Shown here: positions 1 through 7,802 of the stretch, in pieces
How positions within the stretch are numbered: the stretch's first letter is position 1
How the letters are laid out: every line of letters begins with the position of its first letter
Assembly: GCF_014644435.1 (NCBI RefSeq)
Contig: NZ_BMKR01000004.1
Span: 186,001 to 250,000, forward strand
Direction of reading: 5' to 3'
Length of the DNA stretch: 64,000 bases
From: Paenibacillus albidus
GTDB taxonomy: Bacteria > Bacillota > Bacilli > Paenibacillales > Paenibacillaceae
Notes under the pieces: model-generated
Told to the model about the DNA's origin: nothing
The model's database searches: none
The model's input: only the letters and a program-made list of their open reading frames with translations
Made by a program: the position numbers and the translations under genes

Positions 1-2
1 AA

Positions 3-809
3 TACGAGGAGGGCTTCCTGAAACCTATGGAACCGATTGCCGGCAAGGTGGAATATAGAGGGGTTGGGTTTGGGTATGATTCCGGCAAGGCTATTCTGCG
101 GGAGATCTCCTTCACTGCAAATCCTGGAGATACGATTGCACTCGTGGGGCCAACGGGGGCGGGGAAAACGACGATTGTCAATTTGCTGGGCCGTTTTTTT
201 GAAGTGGACGAAGGCCAGATTCTGATTGACGGCACCGATATTCGCAAAGTGGACCGAAACAGTCTGCGTTGCCAGCTCGGCATTGTGCTTCAAGATGCGC
301 ATCTGTTCTCAGGTTCAGTCCGCGAGAATATCCGTTATGGCAGACTGGACGCCTCCGATGAAGAAGTGGAACAAGCGGCGGAGCAGGCTTATGCCCATTC
401 GTTTATTATGCGCTTGCCGCAAGGGTATGAGACGGAACTGTCCGCCGAAGGCGGCAATCTCAGCCAGGGCCAGCGGCAGCTGATTACCATTGCCCGCGCC
501 ATTCTGGCTGATCGGGCGCTGCTCATTCTGGATGAGGCGACCAGCAGTGTCGACACGCTGGCGGAGATTCATATCCAGAAGGCCATCAGGAAGTTGATTG
601 CAGGACGTACGAGCTTTGTTATAGCCCATCGGCTCAGCACCATACGCCACGCCGATACCATCCTGTTTATTCAGGAGGGCAGAATTGCCGAGCAGGGCAG
701 CCATGAGGAGTTAATGCAGCAGCAAGGCCTTTATTTCAAACTCCATGGCAAAGGCCAGCGGAGCGAGAATGAAGAGGACGCTGCACCGGCAGCAATGTCG
801 CGGCAGTGA
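3..809 (+). CDS. ABC exporter, C-terminal nucleotide-binding domain (5'-truncated by window)
   Basis: The reading frame is open from the first full codon, so this is the end of a longer gene whose membrane domain lies upstream of the window. Counting from the Met at 27, it shows Walker A GPTGAGKT (41-48), a Q-loop Gln near 89, signature LSQGQ (145-149), Walker B ALLILDE (164-170) and an H-loop His at 201. This layout is typical of the MsbA/LmrA/BmrA-type half-transporters that export lipids, drugs or peptides. The substrate cannot be told from this domain. The last 20 residues are acidic and Ala-rich and look like a non-conserved tail. A 51-bp repeat array begins 15 bp after the stop. Confidence 0.9.
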   Translation, partial: YEEGFLKPMEPIAGKVEYRGVGFGYDSGKAILREISFTANPGDTIALVGPTGAGKTTIVNLLGRFFEVDEGQILIDGTDIRKVDRNSLRCQLGIVLQDAHLFSGSVRENIRYGRLDASDEEVEQAAEQAYAHSFIMRLPQGYETELSAEGGNLSQGQRQLITIARAILADRALLILDEATSSVDTLAEIHIQKAIRKLIAGRTSFVIAHRLSTIRHADTILFIQEGRIAEQGSHEELMQQQGLYFKLHGKGQRSENEEDAAPAAMSRQ

Positions 810-823
810 GCCGGGGAGACGCC

Positions 824-1177
824 GAATTCAAAGGCATTTATGCCTCCCGTTCCGGCTGGATCAGCGGAACGGTTGAATTCAAAGGCATTTATGCCTTCCG
901 TTCCGGCTGAATCACCGGAACGGCTGAATTCAAAGGCATAAATGCCTTTCGTTCCGGCTGAATCACCGGAACGGCTGAATTCAAAGGCATAAATGCCTCC
1001 CGTTCCGGCTGAATCAGCGGAACGATTGAATTCAAAGGCATTTATGCCTTTCATTCCGGCGGGATCCGCGGAATGGCTGAATTCAAAGGCATAAATGCCT
1101 TCCATTCCGGCTGAATCAGCGGAACGGTTGAATTCAAAGGCATAAATGCCTTCCGTTCCGGCTGGATCAGCGGAACG
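824..1177. repeat. Tandem array, seven 51-bp units (two-hairpin repeat family, array 1)
   Basis: GAATTC marks each unit at 824, 875, 926, 977, 1028, 1079 and 1130, exactly 51 bp apart. Every unit contains two inverted repeats: a short one, AAGGCAT-(AA or TT)-ATGCCT, and a longer one built on CCGTTCC...GGAACGG. Unit 5 has CATTCC paired with GGAATG where others have CGTTCC with GGAACG, so both arms changed together. The same family occurs in opposite orientation at 14111-14317, and a lone degenerate copy sits at 53779-53829. There are no unique spacers, so it is not a CRISPR. A 156-codon frame runs antisense through the array because 51 is a multiple of three. Together with the terminator at its end this accounts for the stretch between the exporter and DUF1657 genes. 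Confidence 0.93.
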
Positions 1178-1178
1178 C

Positions 1179-1236
1179 AAAGGGGCTGTTTCATTCGTCA
1201 TCTAGCGATGACTCATGAGACAGCCCCTTCGTTTTT
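1179..1236 (+). terminator. Rho-independent terminator
   Basis: AAGGGGCTGTTTCAT (from 1179) pairs with ATGAGACAGCCCCTT (1215-1229), with an inner GTCAT/ATGAC stem, followed by CG and TTTTT at 1232-1236. It probably ends + strand transcripts from the ABC exporter after reading through the repeat array. It also abuts the stop codon of the convergent DUF1657 gene, but lacks a good U-run in that direction. Confidence 0.75.
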
Positions 1237-1441
1237 AGAACCCTTTATATTGTGGTTCTTCTTTTTCAAGCTCCTGTACCCTTGATTCTACTTGCTGTAC
1301 GATTTGTTTGGTTTGATCTGCGGCATTGGTGAATAAAGTTTTGGCATCCTGATTCTGTGTTTCCAGGGCGAATTGCTCCAAACTCGCTTGAGCTCCTTTT
1401 AAAGAGGCTACACATGTCTTGACCTGTGAGGCAACTGTCAT
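1235..1441 (-). CDS. DUF1657 small protein
   Basis: A 68-residue, soluble, mostly helical protein with a strong ribosome binding site (GGAGGG). The pattern TLK-like/SLKGAQASLEQF, then ETQNQDAKTLF and an amphipathic C-terminal helix matches DUF1657, a family found in spore-formers and often next to SpoVA-type and YetF/DUF421 genes. Its function is not established. The neighbouring divergent gene at 1630 encodes a DUF421 protein whose last 50 residues look like a second copy of this domain. The two are likely related in function, perhaps at the spore or cell membrane; that last point is inference. Confidence 0.8.
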   Translation of the reverse strand: MTVASQVKTCVASLKGAQASLEQFALETQNQDAKTLFTNAADQTKQIVQQVESRVQELEKEEPQYKGF

Positions 1442-1629
1442 TGTTTTGTCCCTCCGTTTCGTTGGTATGTGACTGATTGCTACCTGATAAGGATGAACCT
1501 CAGCTTCCTGTATTATTCAGGGAGGTTGAAGTTTGAAACAACATAAGAGTAATTAAATCCCAGTTTTATTCTTAGCCATTTTACAAATAATGAAATAAGG
1601 AATTGAAGATCCCTGGGAGGTTATTACGC

Positions 1630-2490
1630 ATGCCTGAATGGCTGGAGGTTATTGTACGCACACTTTTTGCTGTGGTGGTCCTGTTCTTGTTAACAAAGCT
1701 GCTGGGGAAAAGACAGGTGTCGCAGCTGTCCTTTTTTGAGTACATTACAGGCATCACCATTGGTAGTTTGGCTGCATATATTTCACTGGATACAGACAAG
1801 ACCTGGCACCTGGGGCTTATCGCCCTTATGGTATGGGTGGCGGTCTCACTCGGTATCGAATTTCTGAAAATCAAAAGCAAAAAGGCGCGGGATTTCATTG
1901 ATTTCAAAGCCCAAGTCCTGATTAAAGATGGTAAAATTCTAGAAGATAATATGAAAAAAGAACGTTTGTCCGTGGATGAGCTGCTCGAAGAGCTGCGCAA
2001 AAAAGATGTATTCAAGGTTGCCGATGTGGAGTTTGCCATTATGGAGTCCGACGGTGCCATTAATGTGCTGCTGAACCGCGAGAACCAGCCTCTGACACCC
2101 AATCATTTGGGCGTCAAAGTAGCTCCGGAGAAAGAGACAAAGGCAGTAATTATGGACGGAAAAGTGATGGATGAACCACTGGATGCACTGTCTCTGACCC
2201 GTGGCTGGCTCCAGGGTAAGCTGGAAAAACTTGGCTTGAATCCCGAGAATGTCTTCCTGGGACAAGTTGATTCGTACGGCGAGCTGACCGTTGATTTGTA
2301 TGCCGACAAGGTGCAGCCTCCCAAGCTGCAGGAAAAACCGCAACTGTATGCAACCCTGAAAAAATGTGAAGCGGATCTCGAAATGTTCAGCCTGTCCACC
2401 CAAAATAAAGCGGCCAAGCAAATGTATGAGGATTGCTCCAAGGATATGGTAGCCATGCTGGACACCCTGAAGCCATACCTGCAAAATTAA
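1630..2490 (+). CDS. DUF421 (YetF-like) membrane protein with DUF1657-like tail
   Basis: A 286-residue protein. I chose ATG 1630 because GGGAGG lies 9 bp upstream of it; a TTG at 1603 would place that site inside the gene. About three N-terminal membrane helices (residues 6-85) carry GKRQVSQLSFFEYITGITIG, the conserved YetF/YcaP signature. A cytosolic domain follows (about 95-230) with the LSVDELLEELRKKDVF motif. The last 50 residues (QLYATLKKCEADLEMF...) resemble the DUF1657 protein encoded at 1235-1441. DUF421 plus DUF1657 is a combination known from SpoVA-type spore operons in Bacillus, but no spoVA gene is visible here. The family's role is unclear; a membrane or spore permeability function is possible. 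Confidence 0.85.
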   Translation: MPEWLEVIVRTLFAVVVLFLLTKLLGKRQVSQLSFFEYITGITIGSLAAYISLDTDKTWHLGLIALMVWVAVSLGIEFLKIKSKKARDFIDFKAQVLIKDGKILEDNMKKERLSVDELLEELRKKDVFKVADVEFAIMESDGAINVLLNRENQPLTPNHLGVKVAPEKETKAVIMDGKVMDEPLDALSLTRGWLQGKLEKLGLNPENVFLGQVDSYGELTVDLYADKVQPPKLQEKPQLYATLKKCEADLEMFSLSTQNKAAKQMYEDCSKDMVAMLDTLKPYLQN

Positions 2491-2495
2491 TCAGA

Positions 2496-3620
2496 TTACA
2501 ATTTACTCAGACGGGACCAGCCGCTGATATCGGGCAGGGTCTGTTCCATGAAAGGGCCTGCGGTATGATTTGTTGTCAGTGTCAGGTTATCCTGTCCCAG
2601 CTTAACCCCGAATAATTGCTCCAGATGAAAGACACCGGACGGCAGGCTGGCGGATTCATATACAGCCAGAGCGACCGCAGCAGCAGTCATTGCCGTTATT
2701 CTGGCTTCCTCGGAACCTTGAATGCTCCATTCACTGAGGGCGGGAGCACCATCTTTTTGTCCGTAGGCATCCACTTTTACAGCGAACATGTCCGAGCCAA
2801 AGCGAAGTTTGCCAAAGGACTTTACTGCAAGCTTTCGCATCATACGGCCCCGAAGAAGAGGCATAAGCCCCAGCTTTTGCATAAAGGCCAGTGCAGCTGT
2901 CGAGAATCTGGAATCAAAGCATAATCGGGTAGCAACGGATGAAACATCAAGCGAGCCGGGCAGGGTCTGCTGATCGGAAAAAGGGAACCGGAACGCTTTT
3001 CGCTGTCCTAAACGGCCGCCAAAGTCCGTTTTTCGGCCGGCAGTGAAGCTGTTCACGGGAATCCGGCTTCCCTTTTGCGTGATGTCATAAGTGGCACTCA
3101 GATTATCCACGGTCCATTCAATGGCTGCCTGTCCATGGCTGTCACCGAGACCGAGCATAATTGAAATTTCAATGCGCTGCGTCTGATCCATCGCAAGTTT
3201 GGCTTCCCGGGCCAGGAGATTGGTAAGACCAGGTGCCAGGCCTACGCTAATTACAGCGCTCCCCTTAAGCCCGGACTCCGTGGTATTCAGCGCTTCAAGC
3301 TGCGTCAAAAACGCTCCATTTGCCGAGACATCGACATAATGTGTCCCGCTGTTTAAACAGGTGATGACGAAAGAAGGGTTCTCCTGATCCAGACACATCA
3401 CCACAAGCTTCACCCGCTCAAGCCGCTCTGCAGGGAAAGGATCACCCAGATTAAGCTGAAGTGGCCGGACCTTCCCGCCGGTGGAGGCACAAAACTGCTC
3501 TGCCCGTTCCAGGCTGCGGCCTGCCGCAAAGACATTGCCCGGGTAACGGGCAGCCAGCAGCTTACATATTTGCCCTCCGACATGACCATACCCTCCTATT
3601 ACTATGATGTCCTTTTTCAT
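2496..3620 (-). CDS. Saccharopine dehydrogenase-like NAD(P)-binding protein
   Basis: A 374-residue protein with an N-terminal Rossmann motif IIVIGGYGHVGG (residues 5-16), then AAGRSLERAEQF, as in the saccharopine dehydrogenase NADP-binding family. The middle has SAVISVGLAPGLTNLLAREA, also usual in this family. It is unlikely to be the lysine-pathway enzyme itself; relatives are uncharacterised oxidoreductases. Its start overlaps the stop of the upstream methyltransferase gene by 4 bp (ATGA), so the two are translationally coupled and probably act on the same compound. It ends 5 bp from the stop of the convergent DUF421 gene, with no room for a terminator. Confidence 0.8.
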   Translation of the reverse strand: MKKDIIVIGGYGHVGGQICKLLAARYPGNVFAAGRSLERAEQFCASTGGKVRPLQLNLGDPFPAERLERVKLVVMCLDQENPSFVITCLNSGTHYVDVSANGAFLTQLEALNTTESGLKGSAVISVGLAPGLTNLLAREAKLAMDQTQRIEISIMLGLGDSHGQAAIEWTVDNLSATYDITQKGSRIPVNSFTAGRKTDFGGRLGQRKAFRFPFSDQQTLPGSLDVSSVATRLCFDSRFSTAALAFMQKLGLMPLLRGRMMRKLAVKSFGKLRFGSDMFAVKVDAYGQKDGAPALSEWSIQGSEEARITAMTAAAVALAVYESASLPSGVFHLEQLFGVKLGQDNLTLTTNHTAGPFMEQTLPDISGWSRLSKL

Positions 3621-4342
3621 TGACCAGCACCTGCTTTCTTAATGGCAAACCAACCCTCAATCAGATAAGAAGTGAAATAACGGTTGACCCCGGTAAAACC
3701 TGCTTCAAGCAGCAGAGCTTCTATCTCGTCAGCCGGGATCGGATGGGAAGTTACACCTATGGACGAATCGAACTGATCCCAGCCCTCCAGGGTAATGCCA
3801 TTGTCCAGCATATGTGTTTTCCAGGCCTTCATTTGCAAGGACCAGGCCTCTGTGCGGATGTCACCCTGGATAGCAGCTGCAAAAAATGGAGCACCAGCCT
3901 GCATCCGACTAGCGATTTCACGGAGCAGCTGCAGCTTTTGCTCTTTTCCTTTGAGGAAATGCAGCACCAGCATACAGGTAGCCGCATCATAGGGGTTGCC
4001 ATAAGCCAGATTATGAAGATCACATTGGTGCAGCGTGACCCTGGCGCCAAGACCGGCAGCGGCCATACGGTTTCTGGCGATTTCCAGCATCGCTTTGGAG
4101 GGATCTATCCCCGTGAAGGACCAGCTCTCATGTGCCCCCAGGGTTACCAGCTCTTGTCCGCCTCCGGCTCCAACGATAAGAATATTCGCGGTGTGGTGTG
4201 CTTCCAAGTGTACCGATAATAGACGGTCCAGCATGTTGTACAGCAGGGGGTAACCGGGTATTTTTAAGGCGATTGTGCGCTCATATTGTTGTACATCGGG
4301 ATGCTCCCAGCTTCTCGGGATATCCTTGCGGGATTCATTCAT
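3617..4342 (-). CDS. Class I SAM-dependent methyltransferase
   Basis: A 241-residue protein with the SAM-binding motif ILIVGAGGGQELV (about 54-66), acidic motif II FTGIDPSKAMLEIARNRM and motif III-like HQCDLHNL, then CMLVLHFL and a helical lid region. This is the usual small-molecule methyltransferase layout (Methyltransf_25/12 type). The substrate is unknown. AGGAGAGG precedes the ATG. It is the first gene of a two-gene operon with the saccharopine-dehydrogenase-like gene and diverges from the LuxR-type regulator at 4464, which is a plausible regulator of the pair. Confidence 0.85.
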   Translation of the reverse strand: MNESRKDIPRSWEHPDVQQYERTIALKIPGYPLLYNMLDRLLSVHLEAHHTANILIVGAGGGQELVTLGAHESWSFTGIDPSKAMLEIARNRMAAAGLGARVTLHQCDLHNLAYGNPYDAATCMLVLHFLKGKEQKLQLLREIASRMQAGAPFFAAAIQGDIRTEAWSLQMKAWKTHMLDNGITLEGWDQFDSSIGVTSHPIPADEIEALLLEAGFTGVNRYFTSYLIEGWFAIKKAGAGQ

Positions 4343-4371
4343 TGTAGCCTCTCCTGACGGGATGATATAAT
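4342..4371 (+). promoter_or_regulatory. Candidate sigma-A promoter for the LuxR-type gene
   Basis: TTGTAG (4342-4347), an 18-bp spacer and a perfect TATAAT (4366-4371) stand about 90 bp before the proposed start at 4464. The -35 box overlaps the start codon of the divergent methyltransferase gene, so the two promoters are likely to interfere or be co-regulated. Confidence 0.4.
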
Positions 4372-4463
4372 ATCTTTTTATAACTAATAACTATTCTCAA
4401 TTATCGGGAAGAGGAATGAAATACACCATCCCAGATATCTGGGATTATAGAAGGGGAACGGCG

Positions 4464-5540
4464 ATGCACGAAGGGATAAAAGCCATTAAACGGCTGTCAG
4501 AGAAGCACAACACAGAGCAAATGTCTTCCCAAAAATATAGAGAAACGGTAATTGCCAGGCTGCGCGAGGCCGTTCCTTTTGCAGCGGCCTGCTGTACGGT
4601 TGTGGATCCGTATACCTTGCTCTCAACGGGGGCGGTTACCGAGCAGGGAGTCGAGAATATACACAGCAAGCTGTTTGAGCATGAATATTTGCAGGACGAT
4701 TATAATAAATATGATGAACTCGCACAGGCCAGAGTGCCGGTGGCAACGCTGAGCGCGGCAACAGGTGGACAGTTGGAACGCAGCAGCCGTTACCGTGAAG
4801 CACTGCAGCCTGCCGGATTCGGAGATGAGCTGCGGGCGGCCCTGCAGAGCGAAGGGGCTTGCTGGGGATATCTCACCTTGTTCCGTTCGCAGGATTCCGC
4901 TATGTTTCAGGAAGAGGAACGGGCGCTTGTCGCTTCCGTCACACCGGAGATTGGGGCAATGCTGCGCAGTTACACCTTGCAGCTGGCGGCAGTGAAACGG
5001 TCTGCGCAGGAAGAGGAGCATGGAATTATGGTTCTGTCTGAACAATTAATTCCCTTAACCTTTAATGCCGTTGCCCGTAAATGGCTGTCAAGGCTCCGGG
5101 AAATGGAACAACTGGGCGATGATACCCTTCCAAACCCGGTGAGAGCGGTTTGCTCGCGGGCACTTGCAGATAGACAGAGCGGCAACGCAGCAACTTCCAG
5201 AGCCAAAATAAGTCTGCGCCTCGCTCAGGGGAACTTTTTGACTATTATGGCCAGTCTGCTGGAGGGACCTGCTGGACTTACACAGCTGGCAGTGTTATTT
5301 GTGCCTGCCAAATCTTCCGATATTTTGCCGATTATTGCCGAAGCCTATGCACTGTCGGTGAGGGAGCTGCAAATTGTGGAGCATATTGCCAAGGGCTTAT
5401 CCACCAAGGAGCTTGCTGAAGTCCTGCACATTTCCCGTTACACCGTACAGGATCATTTGAAATCGATTTTTGCCAAAACGGGGGTTACCAGCCGCAGAGA
5501 GCTGAACTGGACGTTATTCTCACAATATAATCTGGATTAG
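4464..5540 (+). CDS. LuxR-family transcriptional regulator
   Basis: A 358-residue protein. ATG 4464 has AAGGGG about 7 bp upstream; an in-frame ATG 16 codons earlier (4416) has a purine run directly against it and is less likely. The C-terminal 60 residues form a LuxR/GerE helix-turn-helix: LSVRELQIVEHIAKGLSTKE, LAEVLHISRYTVQDHLKSIF and AKTGVTSRREL. The N-terminal part (about 30-190) looks like a GAF-type sensor with ACWGYLTLFR and FQEEERALVASVTPEIG. No receiver domain is seen, so it is probably controlled by a ligand rather than by phosphorylation. It is divergent from the methyltransferase pair. Confidence 0.82.
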   Translation: MHEGIKAIKRLSEKHNTEQMSSQKYRETVIARLREAVPFAAACCTVVDPYTLLSTGAVTEQGVENIHSKLFEHEYLQDDYNKYDELAQARVPVATLSAATGGQLERSSRYREALQPAGFGDELRAALQSEGACWGYLTLFRSQDSAMFQEEERALVASVTPEIGAMLRSYTLQLAAVKRSAQEEEHGIMVLSEQLIPLTFNAVARKWLSRLREMEQLGDDTLPNPVRAVCSRALADRQSGNAATSRAKISLRLAQGNFLTIMASLLEGPAGLTQLAVLFVPAKSSDILPIIAEAYALSVRELQIVEHIAKGLSTKELAEVLHISRYTVQDHLKSIFAKTGVTSRRELNWTLFSQYNLD

Positions 5541-5807
5541 ATAGCAGCTAATCCGGATTGTTGTCGTCGTATGGGAATCCAAACGATGGTCGAATACAAT
5601 TTCACTAATTTGTAATCATATGGAATAAAAAAGCTGTACAATTACAAAAATTTACTTATAGTATAGATAGGCTCCTTCAACTAAGTGACCGCTTGCCTGG
5701 TAGGCCTGTATCTGCTCAGGAGGGGAGGAGGAAACGCGAAAGCCCGCAAATGAATGCCCAGTACGGAAGAGTGGTTAAAAATAAAAAACACGGAGGTAAA
5801 TGTTCAC
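5541..5807 (+). other. Long leader of the pectate lyase gene, function unassigned
   Basis: This 267-bp gap holds a candidate -10 box TATAGT (5657-5662) with a weak TGTACA (5635-5640) 16 bp upstream. That would give a leader of roughly 140 nt rich in short self-complementary blocks (CTCCT near 5672 against AGGAG near 5720; several GCCTGG/TAGGCC stretches). The piece GAAACGCGAAAGCCC superficially recalls part of a c-di-GMP-I riboswitch, but the rest of that consensus is absent. CGGAGG at 5791-5796 serves the GTG start at 5808. Confidence 0.3.
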
Positions 5808-7763
5808 GTGAAAATTAAATCGAGATTTTCGTATGTATTTATGATTGCGCTTTCAACTGCCCTTGTAGTGACCGGCTCTGCGTGGAACACGCCAACAGCT
5901 CAGGCTGCCAATGTTTTTAGCGATAATTTTGAGAGTGGAAATGCCGGGAATTGGAGCAGTACAACAGGTACATGGAATGTGGTGCAGGACGGGGGTTCGT
6001 ATGTGTATTCTCAATCTGGAAATACGGAAGGGCGAACCTCTGCGGGCAGCAGTTCATGGAGTGATTACAGTGTGCAGGCTGATGTCAAAATAGATGATTT
6101 CAATGGGAACAACCGCACTTATGTAAGCGGGAGATATGTGGACGGCAACAATTATTATGCGGCTTCAATCTCCAACAGCAATGGAGGAACACTTGAAATC
6201 CGCAAAAAGGTAAGCGGTTCCAGCACTACACTGGCTTCCAAAACAGATATTCCGATTACTGCCGGTACGGTCTACACGGTAAAGCTTGAAATGAACGGGA
6301 GCAGTATTAACATGTACTTGAATGGTGTGCTGCAACTAAATGCACACGATAACATTTTGACTTCAGGCGGTATTGGCCTCATTGCCTATAAAACAGCGGC
6401 TAAATTCGATAATGTGATTGTAGACGGCGCTGATGGTACCACACCAACACCAACACCAACAGTAGCGCCTACAACTGCTCCAACCCCTACAACGGCACCA
6501 ACAGCAACCCCTGCCCCAACCGTAACTCCAAGTCCAACAGTTGTACCTACAACAGGGCCGACTGCAACTCCAGTCCCTACTTCACCTCCAGTGAGCAATG
6601 CACTTTATGTCTCACCGGAGGGTTCGGCCGGCAATGCAGGAACCCTTGGCAGTCCAACAACCTTATCCTCGGCCATCACCAGAGTAACACCCGGCGGCAC
6701 GATCTATATGCGCGGAGGGAATTATAGTTTCTCTTCGCCGGTAACCGTTGAACGTGATAACAGCGGCAGCCCGGGCCAGCGTAAAAGTATAGCCGCCTAT
6801 GGAAATGAAAAGCCGGTTCTGGATTTCAGCGCCGAGTCTTTTGGTTCAACCGAGCGGGGCTTGCAGATTTTTAGCCACTACTGGCATGTAAAAGGGCTGG
6901 AAGTGAAGGGAGCCGGCGACAACGGCATCTTCATTGGCGGCAACTATAATATTGTGGAGAATGTAGAAGTTCACCACAACCGGGATTCCGGGCTGCAAAT
7001 CAGCCGTTATTCCTCCTCACTGTCCAATATGAGTGATTGGCCGAGCTATAACGAGATCATCAATGTCTATTCCCACGACAATTTTGACCCGGACAACGGG
7101 GAGGATGCCGACGGGTTTGCCGCCAAGCTGACCATTGGACCGGGCAATGTTTTCGACAAATGTATTGCTGCCTGGAACACCGATGACGGCTGGGATCTTT
7201 ATACCAAATCGGAGACCGGGCCTATTGGTGTTGTCACGATCAAGAACAGCATCGCTTACAAAAACGGACAGACATCGGACGGCAATACCACAAGCAACAG
7301 TGACGGGAACGGCTTCAAGCTCGGCGGCGAAAAAATTGCCGTCAACCACATTGTGCAGAACAGTGTCGCCTTCCAGAATAAAAAACACGGTTTTACCTAC
7401 AACAGCAATCCGGGCAGTATCCAATTAAGCAACAATACCTCCTGGAGCAACGGACAAAGCAATTTTGCTTTTGATACGGGTACACACCTGTTCACGGGCA
7501 ATTTATCCTTTGCGGGCGGAGCCAGCGATAAGACCAGCGGTACGGATGTCCAGAGCTCTAACGTCTGGTGGAAAAGCGGCAAAAGCGTCAACGCCAAAGG
7601 CCTGGTGGCCAGCAGCAGCGATTTCGTCAGTCTTACCCCTTCCGTAGTCCGGAACGCGAATGGAACGATCAGCTTGGGCAACTTCCTGAAGCTGGCCGGC
7701 GGCAGTGATCTTATCGGCAGCGGCACGCCGAATGGTACCAATATTGGAGCAACCTTTCAGTGA
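5808..7763 (+). CDS. Secreted pectate lyase, family PL9-like, with N-terminal carbohydrate-binding-type domain
   Basis: I chose GTG 5808 because CGGAGG lies upstream and the product then begins with a clean signal peptide (VKIKSRFSYVFM... ending near TAQA). Next comes a beta-sandwich domain of about 180 residues (DNFESGNAGNWSST onward), of the type seen in extracellular sugar-binding modules, then a Thr/Pro linker of about 50 residues encoded around 6440-6590. The catalytic part is a right-handed beta-helix with YVSPEGSAGN, GDNGIFIGG, EDADGFAAKL, DDGWDLYTK and GNGFKLGG, the pattern of PL9 lyases such as Erwinia PelL. It should cut polygalacturonate or pectin outside the cell by calcium-dependent beta-elimination. 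The next gene, another lyase, follows after 39 bp. Confidence 0.88.
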   Translation: MKIKSRFSYVFMIALSTALVVTGSAWNTPTAQAANVFSDNFESGNAGNWSSTTGTWNVVQDGGSYVYSQSGNTEGRTSAGSSSWSDYSVQADVKIDDFNGNNRTYVSGRYVDGNNYYAASISNSNGGTLEIRKKVSGSSTTLASKTDIPITAGTVYTVKLEMNGSSINMYLNGVLQLNAHDNILTSGGIGLIAYKTAAKFDNVIVDGADGTTPTPTPTVAPTTAPTPTTAPTATPAPTVTPSPTVVPTTGPTATPVPTSPPVSNALYVSPEGSAGNAGTLGSPTTLSSAITRVTPGGTIYMRGGNYSFSSPVTVERDNSGSPGQRKSIAAYGNEKPVLDFSAESFGSTERGLQIFSHYWHVKGLEVKGAGDNGIFIGGNYNIVENVEVHHNRDSGLQISRYSSSLSNMSDWPSYNEIINVYSHDNFDPDNGEDADGFAAKLTIGPGNVFDKCIAAWNTDDGWDLYTKSETGPIGVVTIKNSIAYKNGQTSDGNTTSNSDGNGFKLGGEKIAVNHIVQNSVAFQNKKHGFTYNSNPGSIQLSNNTSWSNGQSNFAFDTGTHLFTGNLSFAGGASDKTSGTDVQSSNVWWKSGKSVNAKGLVASSSDFVSLTPSVVRNANGTISLGNFLKLAGGSDLIGSGTPNGTNIGATFQ

Positions 7764-7802
7764 ATGCGGCCGCAGCAACCAATCGTGTAAGGAGGAATGA
7801 TT

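Noticed and set aside
824..1177. Repeat array as a CRISPR
   Set aside because: Units are contiguous 51-bp copies without unique spacers, and no cas genes are present.
5700..5760. c-di-GMP-I riboswitch before the PL9 gene
   Set aside because: Only a short GAAACGCGAAAGCC-like piece fits; the conserved AGGGCAAACC part and the tetraloop receptor are not found.
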